From: Pontederia crassipes
Taxonomy: Eukaryota; Streptophyta; Magnoliopsida; Commelinales; Pontederiaceae
Length of the DNA stretch: 64,000 nt
Direction of reading: 5' to 3'
Assembly (NCBI GenBank): GCA_030549335.1
Contig: JAUKPH010000018.1
Coordinates: forward strand, 8,246,001-8,310,000
Under the pieces are notes generated by a model. It did no database searches. It was not told the origin of the DNA and saw nothing but the letters and a program-made list of their open reading frames with translations. The position numbers were made by a program, and so were the translations under genes. Each line of letters starts with the position of its first letter. The first letter of the stretch is position 1. Below, in pieces: positions 23,075 to 35,489 of the stretch.

Positions 23075-23600
23075 CCAAAACGGACGACCGTTTTGGGTAT
23101 CGGTCGACCATTAGTAGGATATCGGTCGACCGGTAGGGTTATCGGTCGACCGTTATGGTCCATTCGGACGACCGAAATCAGACTTCGGTTCGACCGCTAA
23201 TCACAGAATGTGACACTGTTTATATCGGACGACCATTATCAAATCGATCGACCGTTCATTGGTCTTTCGGACGACCGAAAAGGGATTTCAGTTCGAACGC
23301 TGATCACAGAATGTCCCGACTATTTTATCATCACATATCGGACGACCGCTTGTAAATCGGTCGACTGGTACTTAACTTTTCGGACGACCGAATCAAAGTG
23401 TTCGAACGATCGCTAATCACAGAATGTGTCTAATATTTTCGGCCACCCATATCGGACGATCGTTAGAAAATCGGTCGACCGCTACATGTCTTTTGGACGT
23501 CCGAAATAGGGTTTTCGAACGACCGCTAATCACAAAATGTGTCTGCCCTTCCAGAACGGTAGACCGATTCAGAATCGGTCGTCCGTTCTGGGATGGCAGG
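23075..23600. repeat. array of TCGGTCGACCG / TCGGACGACCG palindromes, left LTR
   Basis: Near-palindromic cores such as ATCGGTCGACCGTT and TTCGGACGACCGAA recur roughly every 15-35 bases. They are grouped into units that each contain the segment CTAATCACAGAATGTG or a close variant, spaced about 70-110 bases. Open frames translated from this region are artefacts of the repeat. Confidence 0.88.
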
Positions 23601-24473
23601 CACCCGATTTTACAATGTTTCTTTCCCAAATCTTTTATACATTAACATATTGAACCAAACCTGACTTCCAAACATCACATAAGACCTTTCTTGACATTCT
23701 TAACATTCTAATCATGAAACATAAGGAGAATTCCATATAAGGCGTTCAACATGCTAATCCCACTTATAGATTGTACATAAGCTTTACAAGATTTCATAGT
23801 GAGCTAATATAAATGATAATGAACATCATAATCTTAAACATGATTAGTAATATGACAATAACATAGTAGCATTACACGAAGCATCTTGCATTCAAATCAT
23901 GATTAGCAATAACATAGTAATCTAATGAAACATGAAGTAAGAAATGCATAATCCCTAATCATACTTTAATAAGACCTAGGGTGGTCTTATTGCCTCTTAC
24001 TCCATCCAAGCACACATCATTAAGAGGGAGATTAGGGTTTGGATCCCCTCAACATACCTTAATAGCAAATCCTAATCCCTAGCTTCTTCCTCTCCTTTCC
24101 TCCTTTCTTCTAACTTTCCAAGGAATCTAATGAGGCTGCCATAGTGATTAAGAGAGGAGAAGATGAGCTAATCATCTTGCTAATAACTATTTAAAGAGAA
24201 AGAAAAGGAGTTGAAGGAGTACTGTAGCTTCAATGGGGCCTCTCCTTGTTGGTTGAGTGAAGGAGCTTGGCGGTCACTGTAGCTCGCACTGTAGCTACAG
24301 TGAGAGAGTTTGGGGGTTTCGGCCGAATAGCACAATGAGGGAGAAAGAGTGAGGTAGTTAGGTGGGAAAAAAGATCTTAGGGCATGAGTTTGGGGGAGTG
24401 GACTGTTGGGCTGTAGGCGGTGTGGGCCTTTTCGGCTTTTCTTCTTTTTTTTTATTTACGTGAGGATATTACA

Positions 24474-24486
24474 ACCTACCCCCTTA
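24474..24486 (-). other. polypurine tract of the Tekay-like element
   Basis: On the minus strand TAAGGGGGTAGGT lies directly before the TG of the 3' LTR. Confidence 0.85.
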
Positions 24487-24522
24487 AATAAAATTCGTCC
24501 TCGAATTTTAGTAAATTATTAT

Positions 24523-27500
24523 TCACTTATCGAAGAGTTTCAAAAACTTTTCTCGCATTTCTTCTTCTAGTTCCCATGTTGCTTCTTGTCCTCTATGAGG
24601 CTTCCATGCCACTTTGACCATGGGAATTGTCTTCTTCTTGAGGTGCTTCACTTGAAAATCGATAATCTCTATAGGTTGCTCTACATATGTCAAATCCTCT
24701 CTGATATTTGGCTTCTCAATTCGAATCACATTTGCTTCATCATGTACATACTTTCGGAGCATTGACACGTGAAAGACATTGTGAAGCTTAGCATATGAAG
24801 ATGGTAAAGCTAACTTATAGGCTGCTTCACCAACTTTCTCAAGAATTTCAAAAGGTCCAATATACCTTGGGGTCAACTTTTCTTTCTTGCTAAATCTCAT
24901 AACACCTTTGGTTGGTGAGACCTTGAACATTACATGGTCACCAACTTCATAAAGTTGTTCTCTTCTTCTCATATCCGCATAACTCTTTTGTCTACTTTGC
25001 GCCTCCAACATTCTTTGCTTGATGAGCTCCACTTTATCAACATACATGTGGACCAAATCCGGTCCGAGGTATCTTTCCTCTCCGGTTTCACTCCAACATG
25101 TCGGAGAACGGCAAGGTCTTCCATACAAGGTTTCAAATGGAGCCATTTTGATACCAAAGTGATAACTATTGTTATAGGTAAATTCCACCAAAAGAAGGTG
25201 GCCATCCCAATTCCTATGCCAATCTAAGGCACAAGCTCTAAGCATATCCTCAAGTATTTGAATTGTTCTTTCGTTTTGACCATCGGTTTGAGGATGAAAT
25301 GTCGTGCTAAAGTTCAGTCTTGTTCCAAAAGTATTTTGGAGACCTTTCCAAAATCTAGAAGTGAACCTCGGATCTCTATCCGAGACAATAGATGCTGGAA
25401 TTCCGTGCAAATGAATAATCTCATTCACATACAACTCTACCATGCTTTTCATATATTGACTCACTTTCATAGGAATAAAGTGAGCCGACTTCATCAAACG
25501 ATCAACCACAACTCATATGGCATCATGACCCTTCCGGGTTCGTGGTAATCCAACCACAAAGTCCATAGATATACTTTGCCATTTTCATTCCGGAATGGGT
25601 AAAGTTTGTAGTTTGCCACAAGACCTTCGGTGCTCTATCTTTACTCGTTGGCATACGATGCACTTTGCTACATACTTAGCAACTTTCTTCTTCATATCTT
25701 CCCACCAAAAGTTCCTTTGCAAATTCTTGAACATCTTGGTGCTCCCGGGATGGATGGAGAATTCGAACTTGTGATATTCGTCCAAAATTTCCCTTCTTAG
25801 TGCCTTGTCCTTTGGGACCCATAGACAATTCTTGTACCTAATTGCCCCATCTTGACCATACTCAAAATGATTCATTTCTCTTTTGCACATGTTGATCATT
25901 CTCACGTATTCCGGATCCTTCCTTTGAACTTCAATGATTCTTCTCACTAAACTCGATTCAATCACGTGATGAGTCATACACATGATCCTTCGGCCAAAAA
26001 TACTTGGAGCCCATTGCACTATGCTTTCCACAAGATTCCACTTGTGGACTCTCAAACATTCAAGTGATCCTTCCCACTTGCGACTTAGTGCATCGGCAAC
26101 TACATTTGCCTTCTCGGGGTGGTACAATATTGCGAACTCATAGTCCTTAAGAAACTCGAGCCATCTTCTTTGTCTCATATTCAAGTCATTTTGGGAAAAC
26201 ACATACTTTAGGCTCTTGTGATCCGTATACACTTCGAAATCTTTACCATACAAGTAGTGGCGCCATATCTTCAATGCAAATACCGCCGCCGCCAACTCTA
26301 GATCATGAGTTGGATTGTTGATTTCATGTTTCTTCAATTGTCTTGAAGCGTATGTAACTACTTTGCCATGTTGCATAAGTACACATCCTAATCCGGTACC
26401 ACAAGCATCACTATAGATGGCATAGCCTCCACTTCCCGTGGGAATGACTAAAATGGGTTTCGTAGTAAGTCTTCTTTTTAACTCTTGAAAACTTGCTTCA
26501 CATGCTTGTGACCATATGAACTTCTCGCCCTTCCTTGTCAACTTTGTCATAGGAGTGACAATCTTGGAAAAATCTTGGATAAACCTTCTATAATATCTAG
26601 CAAGTCCTAAGAAACTTCGAATCTCGGTCACATTCTTGGGTCTACTCCAATTCATTACTGTTTCAACTTTTGTCGGGTCTACGGCTACTCCATGCTTTGA
26701 CACAATATGACCAAGAAACATAACCTCTTCAAGCCAAAACTCACATTTGGAGAACTTGGCATAAAGCTTGTTCCTCCTCAAGGTTTCCAACACAATGCGA
26801 AGTTGTTCTCTATGCTCTTCCGGACTTGATGAGTAGATGAAGATATCATCCACAAAACTATCACAAATTTGTCCAAGTATGGACGGAAAATCTTATTAAT
26901 CAAATCCATGAATGCGGCATGCGCATTCGTTAGTCCAAATGGCATAACAAAAAATTCATAATGTCCATATCTCGAACGAAATGTCATTTTGGGAACATCT
27001 TGCTCGGCTACCCTTCGTTGATGGTAGCCACTCCTTAGGTCGATATTGGAGAAAACTGACGCCGATGATAATTGGCCAAAAAGATCATCGATTATTGGCA
27101 AGGGATACTTGTTCTTCACTGTCACTTTGCTGAGCATTCGGTAGTCGATGCACAACCTTAATGAGCCGTCATTCTTCTTGACAAATAGTACCGGTGCGCC
27201 CCATGGTGAGACGCTTGGCCTGATGAACCCCTTATCCAAGAGTTCTTGTTGTTGCGTCTTTAGTTCATGCATCTCCGCCGGAGCCATTCGGTAGGGCGGC
27301 TTTGAGATGGGAGTGGTCCCCGGAAGTAGTTCAATATTGAACTCAACTTCCCTTCTTGGAGGTAATCCCCCAATGTCTTCCGGAAAGACATCGGGATATT
27401 CTCTTATCACATCCAAGGACTCAAGTGCCTTGGGTTGTGAATCCGTCTTGATGACGCTTGCCAAAAATCCTCTTGCTCCCTTCTTGATCATCTTGGTTGT

Positions 27501-28850
27501 CTTAATGGTTGAGATGAGTATCTTGGCTTTCTTGGAGGGAATTCCCCTAATTATTATAGGCTTTTCATGATGACCACGTATACAAACTTTCTTTGCCTTA
27601 TAGTACATGTGAGCATCATTGTAAGATAACCAATCCATTCCTAAGATTACATGATACTCTACCATGGAAAATAATATGAGGTCACTTGGGAAATTCTTGC
27701 CATCTATCTCTATGGGCACATTGGGGATATATCTTCTAGTGCCTACCATTCTGGTAGGGGTTACAATGTCTAGTTGACAAGGGGCGACTAGAGGCTTAAC
27801 TTTTAGCATGCTTGCAAATGCATGAGAGATAAAAGAATGGGTTGCACCCGAATCAAATAGAACATTAGCATAGTGATCGACAATTAGAATATTACCTTGG
27901 ATCACATCATTTTCTGGAGTGGCCTCATCCACTTTCATGGCGAAGACTCTTGCTGGAGTTCTTGGTGGGTTTGCCACCATCTTTTCTTTGTCCTTGTTGC
28001 CCCCTTGTTTTGTGGAGCAATCCTTTATGCAGTGACCCTCCTTGCCACATTGGAGACACGTCTCGGTCTTTATGCGACATTCTTCATAATGGTTCCTTCC
28101 ACAATGTGAACATAAAGGCTTGATTGATTCTATCTTCTTTGGTGAGTAATAAGGCACCTTCCTTGTACTATTTCCTTGGGCCTTCCCTTCATACTTCTTG
28201 ATAGTCTTCCATTTGATATCCTTTCTTTCTTGATATTTTCTTTCATGTTCAGCGGCGAGTTCCACCGCGTCTTTCATAGTGGTGCAGCGACCACTCATAA
28301 CCCATGGTTGCAGTCCAGGATTCAGCCCATTGATGAATCTCTTTGTCCTTCGGAACTCATTCTCGTTGAGCTCCCCATACTTCTCCAACCTAAGAAAAGT
28401 GTTCACATACACACTCACAGTCATACTACCTTGGACAAGGTTGAGAAACTCGTCCCTCTTCTTTTCCTTAACATGATCGGGAAAGAAGCATGTCTCAAAC
28501 GCCTCCACGAAACTTCCCCAACCAACTTCTTCTTTATTCTGGAAGGTAGTTTTCAAGAGTGCCTTCCACCATGCCTTAGCTTGTCCGCAAAGACGATGCG
28601 TAGCATACATCACCTTGCGATCTTCGGGACAGCCCATGACTTTAAGAGTGTCCCCTATCTCCTCAACCCATGATTCGGCTAAATCAAAGTCTCCTTCTCC
28701 ATCAAATTTAAGAGGTTGGAGCCTTAGGAACATCTCAATGGAATAGTCCGGTTCATTAGTCCTTTGGGCATTTTGTGCCGCCCGGATTAATCCATCAAGA
28801 AAGATATTCCTTTCATATTCCTCGTCAACGATAGCACGTCTTGGAGGCAT
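24523..28850 (-). pseudogene. Tekay-like gag-pol with one frameshift and two stops
   Basis: The frame opens at 28850 ([12 protein letters not shown]). Gag spans about residues 60-200, followed by the CCHC knuckle [14 protein letters not shown], the protease [12 protein letters not shown] and the first half of reverse transcriptase ([20 protein letters not shown]). Near 26850 a one-base loss in a T run shifts the frame at the RT catalytic motif. The next frame (to 25585) holds [10 protein letters not shown], RNase H (YSDACGTGLG, YTDHKSLKYVF, ADALSR) and the integrase HHCC finger. Two TGA codons then interrupt the integrase between 25585 and 25509. The last frame (25509-24523) has the second catalytic Asp (VSDRDPRFTS) and Glu (NERTIQILEDML), then a chromodomain-like tail (VKVAWKPHRGQEATWE). 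In the family this polyprotein copies and integrates the element. Confidence 0.93.
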
Positions 28851-29040
28851 CTACATTCATAATCAAATAAACACAACATCATCATTAGCCTGAGTTAAAC
28901 ATGGAAGAACATGTACCTTTAGGTTCGGTGGCACCTCATGACGATTGCACATGGACTTCTTACTTAGACATTACACTTGGACATTTTAGCCAACCTATGG
29001 CTTACACATCCTAAAACCTATACATACGAGCCAAACTATG

Positions 29041-29052
29041 GCTCTGATACTA
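29041..29052 (-). other. primer-binding site, tRNA-iMet type with one mismatch
   Basis: On the minus strand TAGTATCAGAGC follows the 5' LTR after two bases. The canonical form has G at the second position. Confidence 0.88.
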
Positions 29053-29054
29053 AC

Positions 29055-31690
29055 TGTAACGCCCCCAAAATTCGGTCCTAATTTTTAAATTTTGCCGAAC
29101 CTTGGACGGCGTTACTTTGACCTTGACTTTGACCTAATTTCATAAAACTTTGCAGCGAAAACATAATATATTACTTAAAACATTAATCATCAATAACAGT
29201 TTAAGACTTCATGGATAATCAAAATAAAAACCCAAGATGACATAATCTGGCACATGGGCCTAGTAGGCTCTAACGTATACCCAACAATGGGTTCTTATAA
29301 TATAATAAGTTCAAGTAAATTACATGACTCCATAAGGTCCATAAGCCATACATAACAGACTCTTACAAGAGTTCAACATATGACGTAACATAAGAAAGAT
29401 AACTTGGGCCATAGCCCGACTCACCCATGTGAAATGTCTTCGTCAAGAGGCCCTCACCGCCGAATCTAAACATCATCCATACCTGCACAGATCCATGGGA
29501 TGCAGGGGATTTCTCCCGTTAGAGTATGTTGAGGCCCATGCATGCTATGACCTTATAACATAATCTCTATATGTCATGACATATGCATATCATCATCATG
29601 GAACATAAATCATATGTATGCTATGAGCTACTTATGCATACTACATGACATGTGATCATATCATCATGGCAATATAAGATAACAAGTAACATCATAATCT
29701 TTAAGTCTTGCATATCATAACTTATCATCATGCTAATGCATACCATAATTTTGTCTTACTTTACTTTAGCATCTTTCATTATGTCATGATATGATGTGAT
29801 AAGTGGACATTTACATGGCATCCTCATAGGTGCATACTTCATCATACTTCTTTAACATCTTTAATTTATGTCCCAAGTCATTCATCATTCATCTTTTCAT
29901 CTTTCATCTTTACTTAGATACTTTCTTATCTTGTTTGATTGGGAAGACCATGTTGAAGCTCAAGGGAAAAATGGCTAGTTAGGCCAACATGTTGGGTTCG
30001 CGGGAGGCCAATAGAGACGCCACGCTTGGGGTGGAACTCGCCTCCTAGTTCCGCGTAGCCCCAATAGAGACGCCACGCTTGGGGTGGAACTCGTTTCCTC
30101 GAGAAATGTCACGCTTGGGGTGGAACTCATTTTCCCTTTTCTTAATTGCAACAAGTCATCTTCACGTCAATCCGTCTTTTATTTGCTTTCATCAATACAT
30201 ACAATCATTCATACATGTTGCATGTTTTAACCATATTTAAGGTCATACATACTTCAAATCATACTAGGTGTGGTCATTCAATCATAGCAAATCAGCCTCC
30301 AGAACGGACGACCGTTTTGGGTATCGGTCGACCATTAGTAGGATATCGGTCGACTGGTAGGGTTATCGGTCGACCGTTATGGTCCATTCGGACGACCGAA
30401 ATTAGACTTCGATTCGTCCGCTAATCACAGAATGTGACACTCTTTATATCGGACGACCGTTATCAAATCGGTCGACCGTTCATTGGTCTTTCGGACGACC
30501 GAAAAGGGATTTCAGTTCGACCGCTGATCACAGAATGTCCCGACTGTTTTATCATCACATATCGGACGACCGCTTGTAAATCGATCGACCGGTACTTGAC
30601 TTTTCGGACGATCGAATCGAAGTGTTCGAACGATCGCTAATCACATAATGTGTCTAATATTTTCGACCACCCATATCGGACGACCGTTAGAAAATCGGTC
30701 GACCGCTACATGTCTTTCGGACGTCCGAAATAGGGTTTTCGAACAACGGCTAATCACAGAATGTGTCTGTCCTTCCAGAACGGTCGACCGATTCAGAATC
30801 GGTCGCCCGTTCTGGGACGGCAGACACCCGATTTTACAATGTTTCTTTCCAAAATCTTTTATACATTAACATATTGAACCAAACCTGACTTCGAAACATC
30901 ACATAAGACCTTTCTTGACATTCTTAACATTCTAATCATGAAACATAAGGAGAATTCCATGTAAGGCGTTCAACATGCTAATCCCACTTATAGATTGTAC
31001 ATAAGCTTTACAAGATTTCATAGTGAGCTAATATAATTGATAATGAATATCATAATCTTAAACATGATTAGTAATATGACAATAACATAGTAGCATTACA
31101 TGAAACATCTTGCATTCAAATCATGATTAGCAATAACATAGTAATCTAATGAAACATGAAGTAAGAAATACATAATCCCTAATCATACTTTAATAAGACC
31201 TAGGGTGGTCTTATTGCCTCTTACTCCATCCAAGCACACATCATTAAGAGGGAGATTAGGGTTTGGATCCCCTCAACATACCTTAATAGCAAATCCTAAT
31301 CCCTAGCTTCTTCATCTCCTTTCCTCCTTTCTTCTAACTTTCCAAGGAACCTAATGAGGCTGCCATAGTGATTAAGAGAGGAGAAGATGAGCTAATCATT
31401 TTGCTAATAACTATTTAAAGAGAAAGAAAAGGAGTTGAAGGAGTACTATAGCTTCAATGGGGTCTCTCCTTGCTGGTTGAGTGAAGGAGCTTGGACGGTC
31501 ACCGTAGCTCGCACTGTAGCTACAGTGAGAGAGTTTGGGGTTTCGGCCGAATAGCACAATGAGGGAGAAAGAGTGAGGTAGTTAGGTGGGAAAAAGGATC
31601 TTAGGGCACGAGTTTGGGAGAGTGGGTTGTTGGGCTGCAGGCGGTGTGGGCTTTTTGGCTTTTCTTTTTTTTTTTATTTACGTGAGGATA
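29055..31690 (-). repeat. 5' LTR of the Tekay-like element
   Basis: About 2,636 bp, closely similar to 21792-24473. It has three instead of four CACGCTTGGGG units (30010-30135) and the same palindrome array at about 30300-30825. The outer end stops at CGTGAGGATA and is replaced by a TA repeat. Confidence 0.9.
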
Positions 31691-32620
31691 TATATATATA
31701 TGGTTTAACGTAAGTGTTGAGTGTTTTAAAGCGGGTGTCCAGCGAATTTTACGTATAATTTATTTTATTTTTTTCAATATGTTTCTTTATAAATAATTTA
31801 AATGATCATTGATAAAAAAAATATATGTATATATGCGCTTATATGATGGCTAGTAGCCATTGTTTCCATGATAATTTTTTTTACTGTGTATGTTCTTTAA
31901 TGTCCTCTGACTGTTTTATCTCCAATTTGTAACTCTCTTGTAGGCGTTAGTTGCTTATAATTATCTGTGGATAAATCTTTTTGGAATCGTGTGTATGTTG
32001 TTTATAATGCGGTCACTTGATGACGCCTATTGACTGAACCGAGATTAATTTCATGTTTCACCTATTAGTTACGGTGAATTACTTAAAAAAATGACGCGTA
32101 AATATGCCTATTAGTTTCGTGTTGATTTGGTTGAAAGGTACTTTGGTTAGAGAAAAATTTGAATTAAATAATATATCTTTTAGTATAGTAAAAAAAAGGA
32201 CACGTTATTAGTGAAATTGAAGAGAGTAAATTTTAAGGATACGATATTCTATAGCTAAATTATATAATTTCAAATAGTTACTAAAAATAAAAAAATAGAG
32301 TAATAACATGTTATTTAAAAAAACTAAGAAATATGGTCAAATAAAATAAGAATATAATATTCGTGACATATGCAAAATTATATTCAAATAATGAGATTAG
32401 GACTAGTTTATTTATTTTATTTGTAAATGGAGTTATTTCTGTATTTTTTTATCTTTAACGTGAATTTGGAATCAAAATAATGTATACCAAAACCATTAAG
32501 TAAAGATTAACTATGTCCCCATGAGGAGCCTCCAAGGAATGCAGGCCGTATCTTACTAGGGCTTCATTTAAAAGGCCATTAAGCTCTGGCCCAATTAAAA
32601 GTGAAGGGCCATTAAGCCAC
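31691..32620. other. intergenic, no gene seen
   Basis: AT-rich sequence beginning with a short TA run. No recognisable coding region or element boundary was seen. Confidence 0.55.
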
Positions 32621-32661
32621 AGAAGGGGAAGTGGGCCGCAGCTCGCCCCACGCCGTCTTCA

Positions 32662-32916
32662 ATGGCGGCGAGAGGCTGCGGCGAATGCTCCGGCGCCGGG
32701 GTGATGCAGAAGAAGACGACGAGGAGGGAGGAGGACATGGCTGTCGGCTTCGGGTTGCGGCAGAAGGCCCGGGAAGGGGTCATCGGGAAAGCCGGAGGCC
32801 GCTCTCGCGCAGCAGTGGAACGAGGAAGTCGTCGCAGTGCTGGCTCAGGTGGAAGACGGCGAGAGAGGAAAGGCGAAGGGGACGAGGAGGAAGAAGTAGG
32901 AGATGTTATCTCCTAA
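32662..32916 (+). CDS. possible small GC-rich open frame, 84 aa
   Basis: The frame MAARGCGECSGAG... ends at TAA. It is rich in Gly, Arg and Glu, with an acidic tail (GDEEEEVGDVIS). The block is sharply more GC-rich than its flanks, as plant first exons often are. An overlapping 104-aa frame (32631-32945) and an antisense frame exist. No domain is recognised. It could be a first exon of the candidate exons downstream, or a captured fragment. Confidence 0.25.
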   Translation: MAARGCGECSGAGVMQKKTTRREEDMAVGFGLRQKAREGVIGKAGGRSRAAVERGSRRSAGSGGRRRERKGEGDEEEEVGDVIS

Positions 32917-32919
32917 GAG

Positions 32920-34400
32920 GTGAAGAACGATCCCTTCTTTTTTAATAACATCAATGGACGTAGAGGAAATCGGTTTAGCAGAAACTTGGTAGTTACATTC
33001 AAATGTAAATTACCCACAAACAGAGGTGTGTAGATAGAGAAATTGGCGTTATCTATTTGTGAATGGTGTCTTGCTCCCTCAGTCCTACCATGCCAAATTT
33101 GAAGAAATTTATCCAAGGAAGAAGAATGTTGCCCAGAAGTAGCTTGATACATTTTAGAAGAGCACTTTTTTTTTACCTGAAAACCTTGAACAGTGTAGAA
33201 TTGAGTTTTTCTTTCTTTTTTTTTTTATCATTTCACATTGATGATATATGTTGGGGACCAAAGCCTTCAGTAGTACAGACAACTCCGTAGTTATATTTAT
33301 TATATATCCCCCACTACACACACAACCACACAACTAAATGAAGGATTTGGTTGGAATATTATTAGGAAGAAAGGAAGAGAATAGAAGAAAATTGAATCTA
33401 AAAAAAGGTGTAAAAAGAGAATGAAGATAAAAAAAATTCAGTTTAGATGAGACAATTAATTAAGGAAAATAAAAGAGAATAAATGTCTTTCTAGGTATAT
33501 TTGTATTTTAATTAAAAAATAGTAGTGTTATGGGTAGCATTATCAGACGTCCACTCATCATTGGTCAATTCATGATGAATGGTTAATAGAAAAAACTTCT
33601 CAATTAATAAATCCACCATTGGTGCTACCCATTAAAAAGGGTAGCACAAACATTGAACCCTTAATTATATTGTCAAAGTAAAAAATATGTAATCTTGTTC
33701 TTTTCATCTTATTTTGAAGGTGAAAACATGAGATGTTACGAGGAAATGACATGGAAAGAAATATTATTTCTTTCATTCTCCTCTAAATTTTAATTAAATG
33801 AGGTGAAGAAATTCCTCCCTACTCTCCTTTATTCTCATTTCACAACTCAACCAAACGAGAAATCATTGCACTCAATATTTATTTATTACTTATAAATATT
33901 TAGTTTATTTATAATTTATTATTTTTATAAATAATTTGGCCTCTTCGACAAAATTTCTGAATCCACTGTACAGACTACAGCTGTGGCATTTGGTGTTGAA
34001 GACGAGTTTAAGTTTCGTAAATGATATTAATTGCTCTGCCCCTTTCTGGCTTTGCGTCTGTGGTGATGCAAGCACATGGGGTTCCTTGTACCACGTTTCT
34101 AACGTGTGCACTTAGATGTTCTAAGCATGCAACTGCAGTAAACTTGACTATGATTCATTATTTTTCTGCTAGACTATGCACTTAGATGTCCACGTTTCAT
34201 TAAGAATTGGAACGCAATGATTCATTCTTTTTCTGCTAGACTATGGAGCTGAGTATGACAGGAGACCTAGCATAAGCTGACGACAACTTAAGAGGATAGT
34301 ACAGGATATCTGAAAAATGTTTCATATTGTCATTGGCAGACAGCTGGAAGTAATATAGTGCTGGAATGTGTTGCTTCTTGCTATGTTTTCAATTTTCTAT
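32920..34400. other. non-coding spacer
   Basis: AT-rich, with no clear gene. The segments GGTAGCATTATCAGACG (near 33533) and GCTACCCATTAAAAAGGGTAGCAC (near 33630) can pair and may mark a small MITE-like repeat; its limits could not be fixed. Confidence 0.4.
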
Positions 34401-34411
34401 AGGTTTGTCCT

Positions 34412-34730
34412 ATGCTTCTCCCACCAATCTACAAACATTTGAAACCAAACTTTACTAAGGATATGAAACTTGCCACTCTCAGGGATGTTTATTCTGAGTC
34501 ATTATGTTCAATGCTTATGGTTCAATATTTGTATGTCAAACATAACATAACAAGTTGGCTAACAATCTTTTTGCAGAATTTGAAGACGAGAGATAAACAC
34601 CATCATTGCTCATACTGTGTAATGTCGAAGAGATAAACACCATCATTGGCTAACAATCTTTTTGCAGAATTTGAAGACAAGAGATAAACACCATCATTGC
34701 TCATACTGTGGAAGACAGGTGAGACAAAAC
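34412..34730 (+). pseudogene. possible exon region with a 91-bp tandem duplication
   Basis: An open frame (MLLPPIYKHLKPN...) runs from 34412. The segment AACAATCTTTTTGCAGAATT is repeated at 34561 and 34652, each time followed by a frame reading NLKTRDKHHHCSYC. The second copy reaches GGAAGACAGGTGAGAC, a good donor-like site, and the sequence before both copies resembles an acceptor (CTTTTTGCAG). The CSYCGRQ piece hints at a metal-binding cluster, but no family is recognised. The duplication adds a stop after the first copy, so the locus is probably broken. Confidence 0.35.
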
Positions 34731-35204
34731 ATGAAACTTGTGGCTGCTATTTGGTTGCTCATTGATGTCGACCATCAGTATTATTCCTGAAACTTCAGCT
34801 TTACATGGAATAAAAGGGAAAAGCAGATGAAAGTTTTCTAATTGCTGATTTGAATTTCTGCAGACCTATCTATGCACCTTGGTTCTACGCGTATTAGGTC
34901 TATGATTATGCTTTTCTTTTTTCCTATAAAGACACTCGAAGCTTCGAATTGGATTTCTGAAAACTTAATTGTGCTTTTGGATGTGTCATGTTCACATTGG
35001 AACAAAAAAACATTGTTTTTGCTCAGTGTAAAACCAACCTCCTACAATTGTCCTCTTTTATTTTTGCTAGAATCTAGGGCATTATCAAGTAATTGTTCCA
35101 CACAAAACAGGCACTGATAACTATGAGAAATTAGCCCTGGATCTGGCAAAGCTGAACTTTGATACCATATTATGTGGTCAAGCCGCAATATTGTGTTTTG
35201 AGGC

Positions 35205-35365
35205 TTGCCAATCTTCGACTCCATAGAAAGGGCTTGCGAATTGGAAACTAACAAAAACAGAAGTATACTGTTTCTTCGAAAGTCTGGCAAGGTAAAAGCA
35301 ATTGGAGGAAATAAAGCAACCCAATTTTGGAAAGGAAATGCAGGAAGACAACACATCACAGGTAA
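35205..35365 (+). other. possible unrecognised exon
   Basis: An open frame reads CELETNKNRSILFLRKSGKV and continues to HITGKQ, ending at a donor-like CACAGGTAAGCAG. It may belong with the exon-like pieces at 34412-34730. No domain is recognised. An antisense frame covers the same stretch. Confidence 0.22.
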
Positions 35366-35489
35366 GCAGCTTTATTTAAAGGATGTTAATAATTAAGCAT
35401 CTTGGAAATTTTTGTTTCCTGGTCTCTAAGAAGATTGTACTTCTGCACAGTGGCCTCATGTAGGCATCATGAATTATAGGTAAAAATAA

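Larger units (their letters stand above)
21792..24473 (-). repeat. 3' LTR of the Tekay-like element
   Basis: This is 2,682 bp, from TGTAACGCCCC to GAGGATATTACA on the plus strand. It contains four copies of the CACGCTTGGGGTGGAACTC unit and a long array of TCGGTCGACCG-like palindromes. Confidence 0.92.
21792..31690 (-). mobile_element. Ty3/Gypsy chromovirus (Tekay/Del-like), defective
   Basis: Two long LTRs (21792-24473 and 29055-31690) enclose a gag-pol region read on the minus strand. The PBS is a one-mismatch tRNA-iMet type beside the right LTR, and a polypurine tract lies beside the left LTR. Domain order is gag, zinc knuckle, protease, RT, RNase H, integrase and a C-terminal chromodomain-like tail. 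That order and the 2.7-kb LTRs fit the Tekay/Del lineage. The outer end of the right LTR runs into a TA repeat without the expected TTACA, and no 5-bp duplication is found. Confidence 0.93.

Noticed and set aside
23075-23600. CRISPR-like array of direct repeats
   Set aside because: The repeats are degenerate and spacers are not of uniform length. The array sits in a plant LTR and is present in both LTRs, and no cas genes exist.
23155-23645. Short frames with repeated RPL/DDR peptides that look like a repeat protein
   Set aside because: They are translations of the palindrome array in the LTR. The same frames occur in the other LTR with differences, and neither is in a coding context.
24934-28673. 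Plus-strand frames over the Tekay-like pol (for example 28176-28673)
   Set aside because: They are antisense to a clear gag-pol reading frame with all family motifs.
35042-35359. Minus-strand frame and a TGGTATCAAAG-like segment, taken as the start of another LTR element
   Set aside because: No LTR pair, PPT or coding region could be matched to it, so the PBS resemblance alone is too weak.
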